Position numbers and translations under genes: made by a program. DNA of 32,208 nt from Oscillospiraceae bacterium (GTDB taxonomy: Bacteria > Bacillota_A > Clostridia > Oscillospirales > Ruminococcaceae), in assembly GCA_017829075.1 (NCBI GenBank), contig JAGAJA010000017.1, positions 1 to 32,208 of the forward strand, written 5' to 3'. Below the pieces are notes generated by a model. It was not told the origin of the DNA, did no database searches, and was given only the letters and a program-made list of their open reading frames with translations. Shown piece after piece: positions 15,498-23,188 of this stretch. The stretch's first letter is position 1. Every line of letters begins with the position of its first letter.

Positions 15498-15526
15498 ATT
15501 ATATCACTTTTTTGTGAGAATGTCCA
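15498..15526 (-). promoter_or_regulatory. Promoter of the amidohydrolase gene
   Basis: TGGACA (15526-15521) and TATAAT (15503-15498) on the minus strand, 17 bases apart. The transcript would have a leader of about 75 bases. Confidence 0.8.
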
Positions 15527-15631
15527 TATTGGTGGGCTTTGAAAATTTTTTGTATAATACGACGGAAAATGGTTTTGTTCAGTATCTGTTGAAGCGCTGT
15601 GATCATATGCCCTCTTTTTTTGAAAAAGCTA

Positions 15632-15660
15632 TTGACCAAAACGAATATTTGTTGTATAAT
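15632..15660 (+). promoter_or_regulatory. Promoter of rpiB-upp
   Basis: TTGACC (15632-15637) and TATAAT (15655-15660) with a 17-base spacer, about 40 bases before the rpiB start. Confidence 0.9.
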
Positions 15661-15699
15661 TAAGATATATTCTTTATTTAGAAGAAAAGAGGTATTTAC

Positions 15700-16134
15700 A
15701 TGATTGCAATTGGCTCAGACCATGCAGGATATGGACTGAAATGCGAAATAATAAAGCACCTTGAGGAAAAGGGCGTTGAGTTTGTGGACTGCGGCTGCAA
15801 CGGCGAGAGCGTGGATTATCCCGACATCGCCGAAAAGACCTGCGCAAAGGTGACCTCCGGCGAGGCTGAGAAGGCAATACTCATCTGCGGCACCGGCGTT
15901 GGCATCTCAATATCCGCGAATAAGATAAAGGGTATCCGCGCTGCGATGTGCGGCGACTGGTATTCCGCAAAATACACCCGCCTGCATAACGATGCGAATG
16001 TGCTTTGCATGGGCGGCAGGGTTATCGGCGCGGGACTTGCTGCGGAGATAACCGATATATTCCTTGAAACGGAATTCGAGGGCGGACGTCATGCCCGCCG
16101 GGTAGAGAAAATAATGAAATTAGAGGAGAAATAA
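15700..16134 (+). CDS. rpiB: Ribose-5-phosphate isomerase B (RpiB/LacAB family)
   Basis: A 144-residue sugar-phosphate isomerase that interconverts ribulose-5-phosphate and ribose-5-phosphate in the pentose phosphate pathway. It opens with [12 protein letters not shown], has the ring-opening Cys in [12 protein letters not shown] (Cys63), and contains [14 protein letters not shown]. Length and motifs are standard. The ATG has AGAGG upstream. It is co-transcribed with upp, which starts two bases after its stop, so ribose-5-phosphate supply (for PRPP) and uracil salvage are linked. Confidence 0.93.
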   Translation: MIAIGSDHAGYGLKCEIIKHLEEKGVEFVDCGCNGESVDYPDIAEKTCAKVTSGEAEKAILICGTGVGISISANKIKGIRAAMCGDWYSAKYTRLHNDANVLCMGGRVIGAGLAAEITDIFLETEFEGGRHARRVEKIMKLEEK

Positions 16135-16136
16135 AT

Positions 16137-16769
16137 ATGAGCAACGTAGTATTATGCGATCACCCGCTGGTTCAACACAAGATATCCCTGCTTCGGGACA
16201 AGAACACCGGTTCTAAGGAGTTCCGGGAGCTGGTACAGGAAATATCCATGTTCATGTGCTATGAGGCTACCCGCGACCTGCCTTTAAAGGAGGTTCAGAT
16301 CGAAACTCCGCTGGCGCTTGCTACCGCAAAGGTTATTAGCGGCAGAAAGGTAGCATTTGTGCCGATCATGCGCGCGGGTCTGGGCATGGTTGACGGCGCG
16401 CTGGCGCTTGTTCCCGCCGCAAAGGTAGGTCATGTGGGGATTTACCGCGACAAGGCGAACAGCAATTCCGCGCAGGATTATTACTGCAAGCTGCCGTTTG
16501 ATATCGCGAACCGCGAGGTAATCATTCTCGACCTCATGCTTGCAACCGGAGTTTCCGCGATCAAGACTGTTGATATCGTAAAGAAAGCCGGCGCAAAGCA
16601 CGTCAAGTTCATGTGTATCCTTACCTGCCCGGAGGGAATTAAGGCGCTCCAGACCGCTCACCCGGACGTTGATATCGTCTGCGGCGCAATTGATGAGGGT
16701 CTGAACGAGGATCTTTACATCGTTCCCGGAATCGGCGACGGCGGCGACAGACTGTTCGGCACCAAGTAA
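16137..16769 (+). CDS. upp: Uracil phosphoribosyltransferase
   Basis: A 210-residue pyrimidine-salvage enzyme that makes UMP from uracil and PRPP. It contains [18 protein letters not shown] and the C-terminal uracil-binding loop [15 protein letters not shown]. The PRPP loop reads [10 protein letters not shown], whereas the usual form is DPMLATGGSA, so two normally conserved residues differ. GAGGAG lies upstream of the ATG. It is the second gene of the rpiB-upp operon and ends before a terminator at 16800-16851. Confidence 0.93.
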   Translation: MSNVVLCDHPLVQHKISLLRDKNTGSKEFRELVQEISMFMCYEATRDLPLKEVQIETPLALATAKVISGRKVAFVPIMRAGLGMVDGALALVPAAKVGHVGIYRDKANSNSAQDYYCKLPFDIANREVIILDLMLATGVSAIKTVDIVKKAGAKHVKFMCILTCPEGIKALQTAHPDVDIVCGAIDEGLNEDLYIVPGIGDGGDRLFGTK

Positions 16770-16799
16770 CGACAGAGAATAATAGATAAATAGATCATG

Positions 16800-16851
16800 G
16801 GGAATACATAATCTGCCTGCGGTTCTGCGGGCGGGTTTGTGTTCCCTTTTT
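16800..16851 (+). terminator. Terminator of rpiB-upp
   Basis: GGGAATACA near 16800 pairs with TGTGTTCCC ending at 16846 (one G-T pair). There is further pairing higher in the stem, and a TTTTT run follows. No gene is seen between here and nrdD; the 320 bases hold this terminator, a promoter and a leader hairpin. Confidence 0.75.
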
Positions 16852-16980
16852 GTATGGGAAATCGTCTGATGATACATTTTTGAGGAATAACGCTAGATCT
16901 CAGATTGTCAAGTGTGATTTTGCACGAAAACGCACCCCGGATTTCTACATATATATTTTCAGCATAATTGGAAAAATCGG

Positions 16981-17009
16981 TTGACACATACAAGAAAAAG
17001 TGCTATTAT
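16981..17009 (+). promoter_or_regulatory. Promoter of nrdD-nrdG-dut
   Basis: TTGACA (16981-16986) and TATTAT (17004-17009) with a 17-base spacer. The leader runs about 75 bases to the TTG start. Confidence 0.88.
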
Positions 17010-17040
17010 TAATATACTACTACCAGATATAGAATAATTG

Positions 17041-17068
17041 CGCTGCTTTTGATACAACAAACGCAGCG
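17041..17068 (+). other. Leader hairpin upstream of nrdD
   Basis: CGCTGC (17041-17046) pairs with GCAGCG (17063-17068), with TTTG/CAAA pairing inside. It lies just before the ribosome site GGAAAGGA (17071-17078) and could affect translation or RNA stability. Confidence 0.6.
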
Positions 17069-17088
17069 GCGGAAAGGACTGTCAAAGC

Positions 17089-19209
17089 TTGATAAAGATC
17101 ATCAAAAAGGACAACACAAAAGAGGACTTCAACGTACAGAAGGTGGTAAATGCGGTGAACAAGTCCGCAGCGCGGGTCATGTACACCTTTACCCCAGAGG
17201 AGATCGACTTTATCTGCAAATTCGTCACCGAAAAGGCGGAGGCGCTGCATACAGATGAGATCGCTATCGCGCAGATGCACAATATCGTTGAAAGCGCGCT
17301 TGAAGCCACAAACCCCGCCGTTGCCAAGAGCTATAAGGACTACCGCAACTATAAGCAGGATTTCGTAAGTATGCTGGACGAGGTGTACAAAAAGAGCCAG
17401 TCCATAATGTACATCGGCGACAAGGAGAATTCCAACACCGACAGCGCATTGGTTTCCACCAAGAGAAGCCTCATCTTTAACGAGCTTAACAAGGAGCTTT
17501 ACCAGAAGTTCTTCATGACCACCGAGGAACTTCAGGCGTGCCGGGACGGCTATATCTATGTACACGATATGAGCGCCCGCCGGGATACCATGAACTGCTG
17601 CCTGTTTGATGTCAAGAGCGTGCTGGAGGGCGGCTTTGAGATGGGTAATCTCTGGTACAACGAGCCTAAGACCCTTGCGGTGGCGTTTGACGTTATCGGC
17701 GATATTACGCTGTCTGCGGCTAGCCAGCAGTACGGAGGCTTTACTGTACCCAGCGTTGACCTGCTGCTTGAGCCGTATGCCGAAAAGACCTATAAAAAGC
17801 AGCACGACCGCTATATTAGTCTGGGACTTTCCGAGGAAGTAGCTGACCGTGAAGCGCTGAAGGACGTTAAGGTTGATTTTGAACAGGGCTTCCAGGGCTG
17901 GGAGTACAAGTTCAACTCTGTAAGCTCCAGCCGCGGCGACTATCCGTTCATCACAATGACCGCAGGAACCGGCACAGGACGGTTTGCAAAAATGGCAAGC
18001 ATTACCATGCTGGACGTTCGCCGCAAGGGTCAGGGCAAGAAAACCTGCAAGAAGCCGGTGCTGTTCCCGAAGATAGTGTTCCTGTATGACGAAAATCTGC
18101 ACGGCCCCGGAAAGCCGCTGGAGGACGTGTTCATGGCGGGCATAGAGTGCAGCAGCAAGGCAATGTACCCCGACTGGCTGAGCCTTACCGGGGACGGCTA
18201 TGTTGCCTCTATCTACAAGAAATACGGCAAGATCATCAGCCCGATGGGCTGCCGCGCGTTCCTGTCGCCGTGGTTTGAGCGGGGCGGAATGGAGCCTGCG
18301 GACGAGAACGACCAGCCGATTTTTGTGGGACGCTTCAACATCGGCGCAGTTTCGCTCAATCTTCCGATGATTTACGCAAAGGCGCAGCAGGAGAGCAAGG
18401 ACTTCTTTGAGGTGCTCGATTACTACCTGAACTTGATCCGCAAAATACACATCAGGACTTATGACTACCTCGGCGAGATGAAAGCAAGCACCAACCCGCT
18501 TGCCTACTGCGAGGGCGGCTTCTACGGAGGTCATCTGGGAATACACGACAAGATAAAGCCTCTGCTGAAATCCGCAACTGCGTCCTTTGGAATTACCGCG
18601 CTCAACGAGCTTGAACAGCTCAGCACCAAGAAATCCATTGCCGAGGACGGAAGCTTCTCCCTCAAGGTCATGGAGTATATCAACAAGCGCATTTCCGAGT
18701 TCAAGAAAGAGGACGGACATCTTTACGCGATATACGGCACTCCTGCGGAGAATCTCTGCGGACTTCAGATCCAGCAGTTCCGCAAGAAATACGGCATAAT
18801 CGAGAATGTTTCCGACCGCGAGTATGTAAGCAACAGCTTCCACTGCCACGTTTCCGAGGACATTACTCCTATCGAGAAGCAGGACAGAGAGCAGCGTTTC
18901 TGGGATCTGTTCAACGGCGGCAAGATACAGTACGTCCGTTATCCTATCGACTACAACAAGGGCGCGGTGGAAACTCTGGTGCGCCGCGCGATGAAGAAGG
19001 GCTTCTATGAGGGCGTAAATCTGTCGCTGGCATACTGCGATGACTGCGGATATCAGCAGCTTGAAATGGACGTATGCCCCAAGTGCGGCAGCCGCAATCT
19101 CACCAAGATCGACCGAATGAACGGCTATCTCAGCTACTCAAGAGTAAAGGGCGATACACGGCTTAATGCGGCAAAAATGGCGGAAATTGCCGACAGAAAG
19201 AGTATGTGA
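17089..19209 (+). CDS. nrdD: Anaerobic (class III) ribonucleoside-triphosphate reductase
   Basis: A 706-residue glycyl-radical enzyme that reduces ribonucleotides to deoxyribonucleotides without oxygen. The first about 90 residues form an ATP-cone (IKIIKKDNTKEDFNVQKVV). The catalytic barrel contains CCLFDVKSVLEGG and GGFTVPSVD. The C-terminal zinc site has Cys650, 653, 663 and 666 (C-x2-C, then C-x2-C). The radical glycine is in RMNGYL (Gly679). The start is TTG 17089, 10 bases after GGAAAGGA; no better ATG precedes the ATP-cone. nrdG follows after 51 bases. Oxygen-sensitive chemistry marks the host as an anaerobe. Confidence 0.96.
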   Translation: MIKIIKKDNTKEDFNVQKVVNAVNKSAARVMYTFTPEEIDFICKFVTEKAEALHTDEIAIAQMHNIVESALEATNPAVAKSYKDYRNYKQDFVSMLDEVYKKSQSIMYIGDKENSNTDSALVSTKRSLIFNELNKELYQKFFMTTEELQACRDGYIYVHDMSARRDTMNCCLFDVKSVLEGGFEMGNLWYNEPKTLAVAFDVIGDITLSAASQQYGGFTVPSVDLLLEPYAEKTYKKQHDRYISLGLSEEVADREALKDVKVDFEQGFQGWEYKFNSVSSSRGDYPFITMTAGTGTGRFAKMASITMLDVRRKGQGKKTCKKPVLFPKIVFLYDENLHGPGKPLEDVFMAGIECSSKAMYPDWLSLTGDGYVASIYKKYGKIISPMGCRAFLSPWFERGGMEPADENDQPIFVGRFNIGAVSLNLPMIYAKAQQESKDFFEVLDYYLNLIRKIHIRTYDYLGEMKASTNPLAYCEGGFYGGHLGIHDKIKPLLKSATASFGITALNELEQLSTKKSIAEDGSFSLKVMEYINKRISEFKKEDGHLYAIYGTPAENLCGLQIQQFRKKYGIIENVSDREYVSNSFHCHVSEDITPIEKQDREQRFWDLFNGGKIQYVRYPIDYNKGAVETLVRRAMKKGFYEGVNLSLAYCDDCGYQQLEMDVCPKCGSRNLTKIDRMNGYLSYSRVKGDTRLNAAKMAEIADRKSM

Positions 19210-19260
19210 TCTGCGGCGCGGCTAAGTCAGACTCAATAATAATGAAAGTGAATTGATACA

Positions 19261-19749
19261 ATGCGTTTCCATAATATTACAACAGACGATATGCTCAACG
19301 GCGACGGACTGCGCACCGTCTTGTGGGTCGCAGGCTGCGAGCACCGCTGCCGGGGCTGCCACAATCCTATAACATGGGACATTGACGGTGGGATACCGTT
19401 TGACGAAGCGGCGGAGCAGGAGCTTTTCGAGAAGCTTTCCGCCGACTACATAAGCGGGATAACCTTTAGCGGCGGCGATCCGCTTCACCACCGCAACCGC
19501 GATGAAGTGACCCGGCTCGCGAAGAAAGTAAGAGCCGAGCTGCCGGAAAAAACGATTTGGCTGTATACCGGGTACAATTGGGAGGATATTCAGGACTTGG
19601 AGATAATCCCGCTGCTGGACGTGCTTGTTGACGGACGGTATGTTGAAGCGGTACGCGACCCTAAGCTGCACTGGAAAGGCAGCGCGAACCAGCGGGTCAT
19701 CGACGTTCAGGAAACATTGCGGCTGGGCAAGGTCGTGCTTTATGATTGA
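19261..19749 (+). CDS. nrdG: Anaerobic ribonucleotide reductase activase
   Basis: A 162-residue radical SAM protein that installs the glycyl radical on NrdD. The iron-sulphur site is CEHRCRGC (C-x3-C-x2-C) near residue 26, the SAM-binding TFSGGDPL follows near 74, and the segment VDGRY lies near 125. It starts with RFHNITTDDMLNGDGLR, the usual NrdG opening. Its ribosome site is weak (GAAAGTGA). The end nearly meets dut. Its place after nrdD is the normal order. Confidence 0.95.
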   Translation: MRFHNITTDDMLNGDGLRTVLWVAGCEHRCRGCHNPITWDIDGGIPFDEAAEQELFEKLSADYISGITFSGGDPLHHRNRDEVTRLAKKVRAELPEKTIWLYTGYNWEDIQDLEIIPLLDVLVDGRYVEAVRDPKLHWKGSANQRVIDVQETLRLGKVVLYD

Positions 19750-19763
19750 TAACGGGGGTACAT

Positions 19764-20252
19764 ATGAAAAGGATCGCTAAATTTGAAAAGGTGAGCCTCG
19801 GTCAGTTCAAATCGGGCTGCGACAGGGCTGACGCGGAGCAGATATACGAAGGGATAAAGCTTCCGCATCGTGCAACGAAAGGCTCAGCGGGGTATGATTT
19901 CTATGCTCCCTATGATATCAGGCTTGCTCCCGGAGAAACCGTAAAGATCCCCACAGGTATACGGGCGCTGATGGAGGAAGGCTGGGTGCTGAAGATTTAT
20001 CCGCGCAGCGGGCTTGGCTTCAAATATCGTTTGCAGCTTGACAACACCGTTGGGATCATTGACAGCGATTATTCTAAGTCAGATAATGAGGGGCATATCT
20101 TTATTAAGATAACCAACGACACAAATCAGGGCAAAACGTTGGAAATTCCAGCAGGAACCGGCTTTGCGCAGGGAATTTTTCTGGAGTATGGGATCACCAT
20201 TGACGATGACGCAGACGGCATAAGAAACGGCGGATTTGGGTCAACGACATAA
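19764..20252 (+). CDS. dut: dUTP diphosphatase (trimeric dUTPase)
   Basis: A 162-residue enzyme that hydrolyses dUTP to dUMP, keeping uracil out of DNA and supplying dTMP synthesis. The five dUTPase motifs are visible in order: GSAGYDFYAP, PRSGLG, GIIDSDY, then a GTGFAQGIF segment and RNGGFGSTT at the C-terminus. I place the start at ATG 19764 (MKRIAKFEKV), which has GGGGG upstream; an ATG at 19746 overlaps nrdG and has none. It is the third gene of the nrdD-nrdG-dut operon, which fits deoxynucleotide metabolism. Repeat copy B begins 32 bases downstream. Confidence 0.93.
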   Translation: MKRIAKFEKVSLGQFKSGCDRADAEQIYEGIKLPHRATKGSAGYDFYAPYDIRLAPGETVKIPTGIRALMEEGWVLKIYPRSGLGFKYRLQLDNTVGIIDSDYSKSDNEGHIFIKITNDTNQGKTLEIPAGTGFAQGIFLEYGITIDDDADGIRNGGFGSTT

Positions 20253-20262
20253 GAAAATACAT

Positions 20263-20284
20263 AGGGCAGCCTTTTGGCTGCCCT
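20263..20284 (+). repeat. Left hairpin flank of modular repeat copy B
   Basis: Arms AGGGCAGCC and GGCTGCCCT around a TTTT loop, 11 bases after the dut stop. The right flank (20473-20494) has the same arms but an AAAA loop, so it is the reverse complement of this one. Confidence 0.9.
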
Positions 20285-20472
20285 AGACCGTCGAAAAAGT
20301 CCCGTTGGGACTTTTCCGCCGAACATCCGCCCTGCGCGCACGATTTGGCGGCAATGCCGCCAAATCGCACACTTGTGCGGATAGAAGTGTTTTTTGCCCC
20401 GGCGGAGCTGGGGCAAAAAACGGATTTCAAAAGCCCGCTTCGCGGGCAAAAACTAGGTTTTTCGACAAGCTG
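20285..20472 (+). repeat. Modular hairpin repeat, copy B (divergent)
   Basis: A 188-base relative of copies A and C with perfect 9-base terminal inverted repeats (GTCGAAAAA 20290-20298; TTTTTCGAC 20458-20466). The first stem is AAAAGTCCC/GGGACTTTT with a GTT loop. The second stem is CGATTTGGCGGC/GCCGCCAAATCG (20341-20352, 20356-20367). It differs completely from ACTGACAGC/GCTGTCAGT in A and C, but is also a perfect stem. The outer modules and the TGCCCC/GGGGCA and GCCCGC/GCGGGC stems are kept. Confidence 0.92.
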
Positions 20473-20502
20473 AGGGCAGCCAAAAGGCTGCCCTTTCTAT
20501 TA
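20473..20502 (+). terminator. Right hairpin flank of copy B; terminator of dut and the opposing gene
   Basis: Arms AGGGCAGCC and GGCTGCCCT with an AAAA loop (20473-20494), followed by TTTCTATTATT. It lies between convergent genes. Confidence 0.75.
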
Positions 20503-21948
20503 TTTGTTTTCAGTCTGCTTATCGTAGTATGCTATATACTTTTCAGCAATCGGCAGGATCTTTTCATATCCCGGATCGCCGTTTGCAATGACCGCCTTAA
20601 AGAACGCGTAAACGTCTTTATTAATTATTCGTGAAAGACGGTTTGCTATGTACTCATGTGTGGCATAAAGCTCGGTGTTGTCCAGAATGGCAAGCGAAAA
20701 CTCCACGAATTTCTTGGGGTTAGTGTACTGGAGGAAATTGCAGGCTGTGACAATGCTGGCGTAGAAGTTCGGCGAGATGATTATTTCGCCGTTCAGCTCA
20801 GTTTCACCCGCAAGCAGCGCATCAAGCTGCGCCTGAGTTAGCTTTTCGACCGAGAACACAGATTCCATCATCTCGCAGTCCGGCATCTGCTCGCTGATTT
20901 CAAGCGCCTGATGTGGAATGACCTTATTGCTGTATGATTTCTTGCGGACTGTGCCAAGTTTTTTCACAAGTGTGCGGTAATGCTCCGGTTTATATTCGAA
21001 ACGATGTTCAACAATGGTCTTGATCATATCACGCGGGATCATCTCCAGCGGGATCTTTACAGAAGCGCTCCTAAATCCAGTGATACCCTCATGCGCGGGG
21101 ATTTCTGAGATTTTCTGCGGCGCTGGCGCAGCATTTTCCTGCTGGGGTTGTTCTTCCGAATTTTCAGATGTTTTGTCGGAATTGTCCGGTTCGGGAGAGG
21201 GCGCCGGAGCAGGAGCGACAGGAATAAACTCGTCTGTATATGGTTCGTCCAGTTTTTCTATAACAGCGCATCTGAACGGGATTTTCGCATTTGTACAGGA
21301 TACCGCTCCGTGATGTCCCTTGAGCAGCACAGAATGAAGTCCGGAAAGATGATATACAATTCCCTGTACGGCACGGGATTTTACAGCCTCGTTTGTTATC
21401 GTAAGCGTCTTGGAATCAAAGGTGTCAAGCGGCACTCCGGGGATCAGGAAGCAGGGACGGTAGGTCTTGCTTTTGCCGATGGTGCGGTTATGCTCGGCGG
21501 TGCCGTGGATCTCATGGGTGAGATTATACGCTCCCCAGAAGAAAGTCCCGGCGCCGTCAGTGGTGTAGTAATCTGACAGATAGAGAGTATAAACACCGTC
21601 CGGAAGCAGTGCCAGAGCGTCGTGAAGTCCAGCGGTAAGCGACTCGCCTCTATTAAGACGAGTAAGGCATTCGGTCAGCGTATTATGAATATCCTCGTCC
21701 ATGAAAGAGTACCCGGTGCAGAGGGAAATAAGCTTGTCGGAGTTCTTGCTGCCGTGACTGGGGCAGAGAATTTCCGCCGCGGGATTGTTTCCGATATAGA
21801 ACAGACGGGTCTGCGCCGAAGTATCACCGTGCTTGGCACCGTAACCTGCGGAGCAGGTTCCCATTACTGCGCTTCCTCCGTTTACTGACACCAGTATCAC
21901 GCTTCTGCCGCCGATGTCAATGTGTTCGCTTTTAATTTCTACGCCCAC
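20500..21948 (-). CDS. Protein of unknown function with a Pro/Glu linker (482 residues)
   Basis: I do not recognise this protein. It starts at GTG 21948-21946, with GGAGG 9 bases upstream, after the membrane-protein gene 16 bases away. The N-terminal half (1-250) is globular and contains GAGTFFWGAYNLTHEIHGTAE, a pattern I associate with uncharacterised Clostridia proteins. A low-complexity linker rich in Pro, Ala, Ser and Glu covers about residues 245-285. The C-terminal half is helical and charged (RTLVKKLGTVRKK, VVEFSLAILDNTE-like) and looks like a helical-repeat region. There is no signal peptide or membrane segment. The operon partner at 21965 is a membrane protein, so it may act at the membrane. 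Confidence 0.8.
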   Translation of the reverse strand: MGVEIKSEHIDIGGRSVILVSVNGGSAVMGTCSAGYGAKHGDTSAQTRLFYIGNNPAAEILCPSHGSKNSDKLISLCTGYSFMDEDIHNTLTECLTRLNRGESLTAGLHDALALLPDGVYTLYLSDYYTTDGAGTFFWGAYNLTHEIHGTAEHNRTIGKSKTYRPCFLIPGVPLDTFDSKTLTITNEAVKSRAVQGIVYHLSGLHSVLLKGHHGAVSCTNAKIPFRCAVIEKLDEPYTDEFIPVAPAPAPSPEPDNSDKTSENSEEQPQQENAAPAPQKISEIPAHEGITGFRSASVKIPLEMIPRDMIKTIVEHRFEYKPEHYRTLVKKLGTVRKKSYSNKVIPHQALEISEQMPDCEMMESVFSVEKLTQAQLDALLAGETELNGEIIISPNFYASIVTACNFLQYTNPKKFVEFSLAILDNTELYATHEYIANRLSRIINKDVYAFFKAVIANGDPGYEKILPIAEKYIAYYDKQTENK

Positions 21949-21964
21949 TTACCGTTACCTCCAT

Positions 21965-22837
21965 TTAACGCTGTTCAAGCTTCAGTGAGATAATATCCGC
22001 AATGCCTCCCAGATGCTTCTTCTCAAAAGCTTTCTTGGGGACAAAGACAGATGTTCTTCCGTCCTTGTAGAATACAAACATCTTGTCGGATTCCACAAAG
22101 TAATCCAGCGAGCTCCACGGAATAAGCTCCTGACCGTCGTAGACGCAGCTTTCGCACGCCGCAAATCCGCGTGGACTTATTATGAACGATATCTGTTCCT
22201 GCGACGCGGGATCAGAGCCGGCGACGGAAGTGTACTTGCTGCGCGCTATGCCGTAGCAGATAAGATAGACAATAAGTGTCAGGATCGCTCCGCCTATTAT
22301 AGATATCGGAATAAAATACAACACATTGTCGCGATCAATACCAACGGTGAGATGAAGCACAAGGAATATCAGCAGAATAAGCATGATCGCCAGCAGCCAC
22401 AGGATCTTTACCAGTTTGAAGTTCATCAGCATAATGAAGGTCGCGGCGGCGTCGTTTTCGTCAATCTCGCAGCTACCGGAATAGGCGTCCTTTCCGGAGT
22501 CGGTTTCTATGTACTCGCTTTTCAGCGGGAGTATTCGCCGCTGGTGTTCATATACAAATCCGCCGCTTTTCTGTGCGCATTCAATGATCGCGATCGCCCG
22601 GAAATAATCCTCCTGATGAGAAAAGTCCTTTTTGGGAATGACGAAATCGCAGCTTTCTGTCTTTATCGTAAGTGTTTTTTTGTCCTCGATGACCGACTGG
22701 ATCTGATCCCAGCTATATGCGGCAGGTACGGGAGCGTTCGCATAGACAGCAAAAACATCGCCGATGATATAAGTGATCCCGGTGCTGTCGTCTATTATCC
22801 TTACCGGCTTCAAATCACAGAATGCCATTTTTTTCAC
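21965..22837 (-). CDS. Membrane protein with two PH-like halves (YcxB-like)
   Basis: A 290-residue protein with two adjacent membrane helices at about 140-165 and 172-195. Before them, YSWDQIQSVIEDKKTLTI followed by FVIPKKDF resembles a strand pattern seen again after them in IPWSSLDYFVESDKMFVFYKD followed by VFVPKKAF. The second is the YcxB-like C-terminal pattern; the first looks like a second, internal copy. So the protein may place one PH-like fold on each side of a helical hairpin. The ATG has AAGGTG upstream. It is the first gene of a two-gene operon with the 482-residue unknown. Function is not known for the family. Confidence 0.75.
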   Translation of the reverse strand: MKKMAFCDLKPVRIIDDSTGITYIIGDVFAVYANAPVPAAYSWDQIQSVIEDKKTLTIKTESCDFVIPKKDFSHQEDYFRAIAIIECAQKSGGFVYEHQRRILPLKSEYIETDSGKDAYSGSCEIDENDAAATFIMLMNFKLVKILWLLAIMLILLIFLVLHLTVGIDRDNVLYFIPISIIGGAILTLIVYLICYGIARSKYTSVAGSDPASQEQISFIISPRGFAACESCVYDGQELIPWSSLDYFVESDKMFVFYKDGRTSVFVPKKAFEKKHLGGIADIISLKLEQR

Positions 22838-22871
22838 CTTCCGTACTATAAGATACTATATACTATTATCT

Positions 22872-22880
22872 ATTATATCA
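22872..22880 (-). promoter_or_regulatory. Extended -10 promoter of the 22837/21948 operon
   Basis: On the minus strand the sequence reads TGATATAAT, an extended -10 element. The -35 position is only weakly matched, as is usual with extended -10 promoters. Confidence 0.65.
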
Positions 22881-22940
22881 TAAAATTGTAATAAAATAAA
22901 GGGGTTTGGAAGAAAAAATTCAATTTTTTTCAAAAAAACA

Positions 22941-22965
22941 GGCAGGCAGAGTACCTCCGCCTGCC
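22941..22965 (-). terminator. Hairpin flank of copy C distal to the GH95 gene, with T tail
   Basis: GGCAGGC and GCCTGCC arms, with GAG/CTC pairing inside. On the minus strand a T run (TTTTTTT) follows, so it ends the GH95 transcript. A 24-base copy in the same orientation is at 23156-23179. Confidence 0.8.
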
Positions 22966-23155
22966 CAGCTTGTCGAAAAACTTAGTTTTGCCCGCGAAGC
23001 GGGCTTTTAAAATCCGTTTTTTGCCCCAGCTCTGCCGGGGCAAAAAACACTTCTATCCGCACAACTGTGCGAACTGACAGCTCTGCTGTCAGTGAGCGCG
23101 GGCAGTGCGGATGTTCGGCGAGAAAGTCCCTTTAGGGACTTTTTCGACGGTCTGA
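22966..23155 (-). repeat. Modular hairpin repeat, copy C (inverted relative to A)
   Basis: 190 bases, reverse complement of copy A with about six differences. Terminal inverted repeats are perfect (22972-22980 and 23140-23148). The second stem is ACTGACAGC (23073-23081) with GCTGTCAGT (23085-23093), loop TCT; the loop base that differs from copy A does not touch the stem. It lies between two copies of a hairpin that is unrelated to those around A and B. Confidence 0.92.
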
Positions 23156-23179
23156 GCAGGCAGAGTACCTCCGCCTGCC
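23156..23179 (-). repeat. Hairpin flank of copy C next to the GH95 stop codon
   Basis: A 24-base hairpin identical to 22942-22965. It begins 9 bases beyond the GH95 stop codon. Confidence 0.85.
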
Positions 23180-23188
23180 AAAGTTGAA

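Noticed and set aside
15541..15570. Second plus-strand promoter before rpiB (TATAAT near 15553)
   Set aside because: No -35 box at a suitable distance. The one at 15632-15660 is near-perfect and closer.
16900..17040. NrdR box upstream of nrdD
   Set aside because: AT-rich stretches loosely resemble one, but no pair of clear 16-base boxes is present.
17020..18849. 609-residue open frame opposite nrdD
   Set aside because: It is antisense to a clear, complete nrdD. Codon bias of the real gene keeps the opposite frame open.
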